Made by a program: the position numbers and the translations under genes. From the NCBI GenBank assembly GCA_938036665.1, contig CALHWR010000001.1, positions 1 through 8,773 on the forward strand: DNA of 8,773 nt, written 5' to 3'. This DNA comes from an uncultured Collinsella sp. (GTDB lineage: Bacteria > Actinomycetota > Coriobacteriia > Coriobacteriales > Coriobacteriaceae). Below, piece by piece: positions 5,686 through 8,773 of this stretch (position 1 is its first letter; each line of letters starts with the position of its first letter). The notes beneath the pieces are model-generated. The model saw only the letters and a program-made list of their open reading frames with translations, made no database searches and was not told the origin of the DNA.

Positions 5686-6668
5686 CGGGACTCCTTTCGG
5701 TCACGTACGCGCTTCTCGCGCACATCATCATAAGTATCGTATGCCTCGACGATACGTCCCACCAAGGCATGGCGCACCACGTCGGCACGCTCGAGGTGCG
5801 AAAATGCGACATCATCGACACGGCCCAAAATCTTCTCGACATCCGCCAAGCCACCACGACGACCCACCAGGTCACGCTGGCTCAGGTCGCCGGTAATCAC
5901 GAACTTGGAGTTGAAGCCCAGGCGCGTCAGGAACATCTTCATCTGCTCGGGCGTGGTATTTTGTGCCTCGTCGAGCACCACGAAGGCATCACTCAGCGTG
6001 CGGCCGCGCATGTAGGCAAGCGGGGCGATCTCGATCACGCCGCGCTCCATAAGCTCATCGGTGCGCTCGCGATCCATCATGTCAAAAAGGGCGTCGTAAA
6101 GCGGACGCATGTAGGGATCGATCTTTTCCTCGAGGGTGCCGGGCAAAAAGCCCAGATTCTCCCCCGCCTCGACAACCGGACGCGTCAAGATCAGACGGCC
6201 CACCTCGTGACGCTTGAGCGCGGCAACGGCGAGCGCCATGGCCAGATAGGTCTTACCGGTGCCGGCAGGACCCAGGCCAAACGTGATGGTATGCGTGCGG
6301 ATGGCATCCACATAGCGCTTTTGGCCGAGCGTCTTGGGGCGAATGACGCGGCCGCGGTACGAAAGCAGCACGTCATCGCGAAGCGACGTAGCCTCGTGCT
6401 CACCGTCGCGCAAGACGGCCAGGCAGCGAGAGACATCGTCGGCAGACAGCGTGCGCCCGGCGGCCGCCTCGCAAAAAGCGTGCTCGAAAAAGCGCGCCAC
6501 GAGTTCGACCTCGTCCGGGTCGCCGCTCACGGAGATGCTATCGCCACGGGCGACCACATGAGCGCGAACCAAGCTCTCGAGCGCACGAAGGACGCCGTCG
6601 CCGGCGCCCAAAACGCGCGAGGGATCAATCCCCTCGGGAACGGTAAGTCTAATCTTCGAGGCTTCCAT
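5682..6668 (-). CDS. phoH: PhoH-like P-loop ATPase
   Basis: This is a 328-residue PhoH/YbeZ-family ATPase from ATG at 6668-6666. The N-terminal part (about 1-95) is a family-specific domain. The ATPase core follows, with Walker A GPAGTGKT (133-140), the family block RPVVEAGENLGFLPG (163-177), Walker B VVLDEAQN (230-237) and a sensor ITGD (258-261). YbeZ-type PhoH proteins work with YbeY and have been linked to RNA unwinding and phosphate stress; a partnership with the next gene, ybeY, is the natural inference. The frame stays open 35 codons further upstream, but those residues overlap mtaB in another frame and are not PhoH-like. The chosen ATG has GGGAGGT directly upstream, though unusually close. 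It overlaps the mtaB end by 20 bp and the ybeY start by 4 bp. Confidence 0.96.
   Translation of the reverse strand: MEASKIRLTVPEGIDPSRVLGAGDGVLRALESLVRAHVVARGDSISVSGDPDEVELVARFFEHAFCEAAAGRTLSADDVSRCLAVLRDGEHEATSLRDDVLLSYRGRVIRPKTLGQKRYVDAIRTHTITFGLGPAGTGKTYLAMALAVAALKRHEVGRLILTRPVVEAGENLGFLPGTLEEKIDPYMRPLYDALFDMMDRERTDELMERGVIEIAPLAYMRGRTLSDAFVVLDEAQNTTPEQMKMFLTRLGFNSKFVITGDLSQRDLVGRRGGLADVEKILGRVDDVAFSHLERADVVRHALVGRIVEAYDTYDDVREKRVRDRKESR
5691..5697 (-). promoter_or_regulatory. Ribosome binding site fixing the TTG start of ybeY
   Basis: AAAGGAG lies inside the last codons of phoH, 5 nt before TTG at 5685-5683. It is one of the best Shine-Dalgarno matches in the window and decides for the non-ATG start, because the next in-frame candidate (TTG at codon 4) would be too far away. 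Confidence 0.8.
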
Positions 6669-7941
6669 GAACCTCCCTGCGTGCATGGACCAAGCCGGAA
6701 TCATCGACTCCGATGATAGCAACATCGAGCAGGCACGGGGCTGTAAGTCCACAGGTATCGTCAAGACGGGCATGATGGAACGAGCCGAGCGTCAGGTTGT
6801 CGCCATACTCGAGCACGGCACGCTCGACCGTGCCCACGCGACGGCGAGCGTCGGCAATAGCGAGCTCCTGTGCAGCGGCCCGCATACGGCGGCTGCGCTC
6901 GGCCATAACCTCGGGCGGAACCTGGTCGGGCATGTCGGCAGCAAGGGTACCGGGACGCTTGCTGTAGCGGAACACGTGCATACGCGAGAAACCCACACGG
7001 CGGCACAGCGCCAGCGACTCCTCGAACTCCTCGTCCGTCTCACCGGGAAAACCGACGATGACGTCGCACGAAAGGGACGCCTGCGGCAGATTGGCGCGAA
7101 TCATACGCACCGTGTCCTCAAAGGCCTCCGCACTATAGGGACGGCCCATGCGATGCAGGGTCGCCGTGCAGCCGGACTGCACGGGCAGGTGCAAAAACGG
7201 GGCGATACGCTGCGGAAAGCGCGCCATAACCTTAAGCAGGCGCTCGGAGATATCCATGGGCTCGACCGAGGAAATGCGCACATGCGCAATAGTCGTGCGC
7301 TCCATGATGGCCTCGAGCAGCTCATCGATTTCGACGTGCTCGTCGGTCGCGCTCTTGCCATCGTAGGCACCCAGGTTCACACCGGTCAGCACCACCTCGG
7401 GCACGCCGGCCTCCTGGGCCTCGCGAACTTGCTCGAGCACGGACTCGACGGGCACGGAGCGCTCGGGGCCGCGCGCCTTCCACACAATGCAATAGGTGCA
7501 GCGATGGTTGCAGCCATCCTGAATCTTCACGCCCAGGCGAGAGCGACCGAGCGCATCGACCACCTCGCCATCGCTGCAGGCGGGAACGCTATCGGACTCA
7601 ACACCCAGCACCTCGCATACACGTTCGGCGACATCTATCTTGGACGGCTCGGCAATCACGCGATCCGAAAGCTCCGACAGCTCCTCGGGATGCAAATTGA
7701 CCACGCATCCGGTCACGACCACATAGGGCTCGTTTGGATGGGCCAGCGCATGACGGACGGCCTTACGGGTCTTGGCCTCGGCCTCGCCCGTAACGGCGCA
7801 AGTGTTAATGACGATCAGATCGGCATCCTGGGGCTCCACAATAGCGAAGCCCAGGCGCATAAGATCGGCAGTGATACGGTCGGACTCAACCCGGTTGACA
7901 CGGCAGCCGAGGTTGACGACGGAAATATGGGGTGCGAGCAC
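6649..7941 (-). CDS. mtaB: tRNA t6A37 methylthiotransferase MtaB
   Basis: This is a 430-residue radical-SAM methylthiotransferase. MtaB converts N6-threonylcarbamoyladenosine at position 37 of ANN-decoding tRNAs to the 2-methylthio form, stabilising codon pairing. The N-terminal domain has the auxiliary-cluster cysteines Cys13 (LGCRVN, a MtaB-type signature), Cys48 (NTCAVT) and Cys79 (TGC). The radical-SAM triad is Cys144, Cys148 and Cys151 (CNHRCTYC). HLPVQSG (251-257) and GFPGETDEEF (297-306) follow, with a TRAM-like C-terminal region (about 365-425). MtaB is preferred over MiaB and RimO because of the LGCRVN start and overall length. The start is GTG at 7941-7939 with AAGGAG 5 nt upstream on the dnaJ stop codon. 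Directly after dnaJ it occupies the place of Bacillus yqeV, but without the intervening prmA and rsmE. Confidence 0.93.
   Translation of the reverse strand: MLAPHISVVNLGCRVNRVESDRITADLMRLGFAIVEPQDADLIVINTCAVTGEAEAKTRKAVRHALAHPNEPYVVVTGCVVNLHPEELSELSDRVIAEPSKIDVAERVCEVLGVESDSVPACSDGEVVDALGRSRLGVKIQDGCNHRCTYCIVWKARGPERSVPVESVLEQVREAQEAGVPEVVLTGVNLGAYDGKSATDEHVEIDELLEAIMERTTIAHVRISSVEPMDISERLLKVMARFPQRIAPFLHLPVQSGCTATLHRMGRPYSAEAFEDTVRMIRANLPQASLSCDVIVGFPGETDEEFEESLALCRRVGFSRMHVFRYSKRPGTLAADMPDQVPPEVMAERSRRMRAAAQELAIADARRRVGTVERAVLEYGDNLTLGSFHHARLDDTCGLTAPCLLDVAIIGVDDSGLVHARREVHGSLED
6671..6677 (-). promoter_or_regulatory. Ribosome binding site of phoH
   Basis: GGGAGGT lies within the final part of mtaB, only 2 nt from the phoH ATG (3 nt if the core is taken as GGAGG). 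The match is strong but the spacing is short. Candidate ATGs 6 and 12 codons further upstream have no Shine-Dalgarno, so this start is preferred. Confidence 0.55.
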
Positions 7942-7946
7942 GCGGG

Positions 7947-7952
7947 CTCCTT
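7947..7952 (-). promoter_or_regulatory. Ribosome binding site fixing the GTG start of mtaB
   Basis: AAGGAG overlaps the dnaJ stop codon (TAAGGAG) and sits 5 nt before GTG at 7941-7939. No ATG is available in frame before the conserved LGCRVN motif, so this site decides the non-ATG start. Confidence 0.75.
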
Positions 7953-8773
7953 AATCGAGGATATCGTCGAGGGCGCTCTTGATGCGGTCGGTCACCGACT
8001 TCTTACCGGAAGCGACGTCATCGCCCATATCATCGGCAAAAGCACGGAGCAGCTCGCGCTGCTTATTGGAAAGATTGGTGGGAACGACCACGCGCAGTTG
8101 CACGATCAGGCGGCCACGCGAACCGCCACCGCCAATGCGAGGCATGCCGTAATTATTGACGCTCACGGTATCACCGTACTGGGCGCCGGCGGGAACCGTC
8201 ACCTTAACGACCTCGTCGGGCATAATGCCCCCGACCTCGATCTCGCAGCCGAGCGCAGCCTGCGCAATCGAGATATCGCTCACCAGGTACAGGTCGTCAC
8301 CGTTGCGCTTAAAGCGCTCGTGGTCGGCAACGCGCACGTTGACAATCAGGTCGCCCGAAGGCTCGCCGCGAAGGCCGGCCTCGCCAAAGCCGCTCACACG
8401 CAGCTGGCGACCGGTCGAAACGCCGGCGGGAATATCGATGTCAATCTTTTCATGCGAAGGCGTGCGGCCCTGACCGTCGCAGGTCTCGCAGGGATGGTCG
8501 ATAACCGTGCCCTCGCCATGGCAGTCAGGGCAAGGCGAGGAAGACTGAACCTGGCCCAAAAACGAACGCTGAACCGTCGTGACGTAGCCCGTACCGTGGC
8601 AGCGGCCGCACTGCTTTTCCTGTGCGCCCTCTGCCCTACCGGTGCCATTGCAGTCCTCGCAAGGAGCAAGGCGGTCATAGCTGATTGTCTTTTTGCAGCC
8701 GAGCGCCGCCTCCTCGAGCGTCACATGATCCTTTGCGGTCGCATAGACTGTTGCGCCCACAAGCGCCAGCGGA
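7951..8773 (-). CDS. dnaJ: Chaperone protein DnaJ, 5' end outside window
   Basis: About 273 C-terminal residues of DnaJ (Hsp40), the co-chaperone that delivers substrates to DnaK and stimulates its ATPase. The visible part begins in C-terminal domain I. Four intact CxxCxGxG zinc repeats follow at about 8661-8638, 8610-8587, 8532-8509 and 8490-8467. The substrate-binding beta domains come next (IPAGVSTG block, GEAG, GDLIV) and then a C-terminal helical tail ending in DDILD. The frame is open to the window edge, and the residue read as a start near 8760 is an internal GTG valine. The missing roughly 100 residues match a J domain plus Gly/Phe linker. It is the first gene seen of the operon continuing through mtaB, whose ribosome binding site overlaps its TAA stop. 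Confidence 0.96.
   Translation of the reverse strand, partial: PLALVGATVYATAKDHVTLEEAALGCKKTISYDRLAPCEDCNGTGRAEGAQEKQCGRCHGTGYVTTVQRSFLGQVQSSSPCPDCHGEGTVIDHPCETCDGQGRTPSHEKIDIDIPAGVSTGRQLRVSGFGEAGLRGEPSGDLIVNVRVADHERFKRNGDDLYLVSDISIAQAALGCEIEVGGIMPDEVVKVTVPAGAQYGDTVSVNNYGMPRIGGGGSRGRLIVQLRVVVPTNLSNKQRELLRAFADDMGDDVASGKKSVTDRIKSALDDILD

Noticed and set aside
5769..6716. A 315-codon plus-strand frame antisense to phoH
   Set aside because: It is in mirrored phase with phoH and its product is not protein-like in any family I recognise, while the phoH motifs on the other strand are unambiguous.
6669..6773. A 35-codon N-terminal extension of PhoH
   Set aside because: It is encoded entirely within mtaB in another frame, lacks a ribosome binding site at its upstream ATGs, and PhoH-type sequence begins at the ATG at 6668.
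1..8773. Mobile elements, CRISPR arrays, toxin-antitoxin or defence cargo, tRNA/rRNA genes
   Set aside because: Both strands were read for transposase-like frames, spaced direct repeats, tRNA-like cloverleafs and integrase sites. All substantial coding is explained by nine conserved housekeeping genes and the gaps are under 150 bp.

Overview
The window carries a dense block of housekeeping genes, every one on the minus strand, in a genome of high G+C (roughly 60% by eye). Reading in the direction of transcription (right to left) the order is dnaJ (5' end outside the window), mtaB, phoH, ybeY, dgkA, era, recO, then a 138-bp gap, rpsO, a terminator, and pnp with its own terminator. The proteins and the gene order suggest a Gram-positive actinobacterial lineage of the Coriobacteriia type, Collinsella or a near relative. 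This is inferred from protein character, base composition and the mixed Firmicutes/Actinobacteria operon layout. No database search was possible.

Region 1 (about 2944-8773) looks like one polycistronic operon: a co-chaperone (DnaJ), a tRNA t6A methylthiotransferase (MtaB), a PhoH-like ATPase, the rRNA-maturation endonuclease YbeY, an undecaprenol/diacylglycerol kinase, the 30S-assembly GTPase Era and the recombination mediator RecO. Junctions are very tight. mtaB/phoH overlap by 20 bp and phoH/ybeY by 4 bp. The other four are separated by 9-15 bp, with the Shine-Dalgarno sequence built on the upstream stop codon. Most products bear on RNA: ribosome assembly (Era, YbeY), tRNA modification (MtaB) and probably RNA metabolism (PhoH).

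Region 2 (131 to about 2925) is the rpsO-pnp pair, a neighbourhood shared with E. coli and B. subtilis. rpsO has a leader with a candidate extended -10 promoter and mutually exclusive hairpins. A rho-independent terminator separates it from pnp, whose leader has two hairpins, one abutting the ribosome binding site. A strong terminator follows pnp. Positions 1-48, at the left edge, are rich in inverted repeats and unexplained.

I see no mobile element, CRISPR array, defence system or other accessory cargo. The points worth a second look are modest: an acidic N-terminal extension on Era, four consecutive abutting gene junctions kept in frame, candidate autoregulatory leaders on rpsO and pnp, an Arg-rich PNPase tail, and an operon lacking genes usual in Bacillus (pgpH, cdd, prmA, rsmE) and in other actinobacteria (corC).
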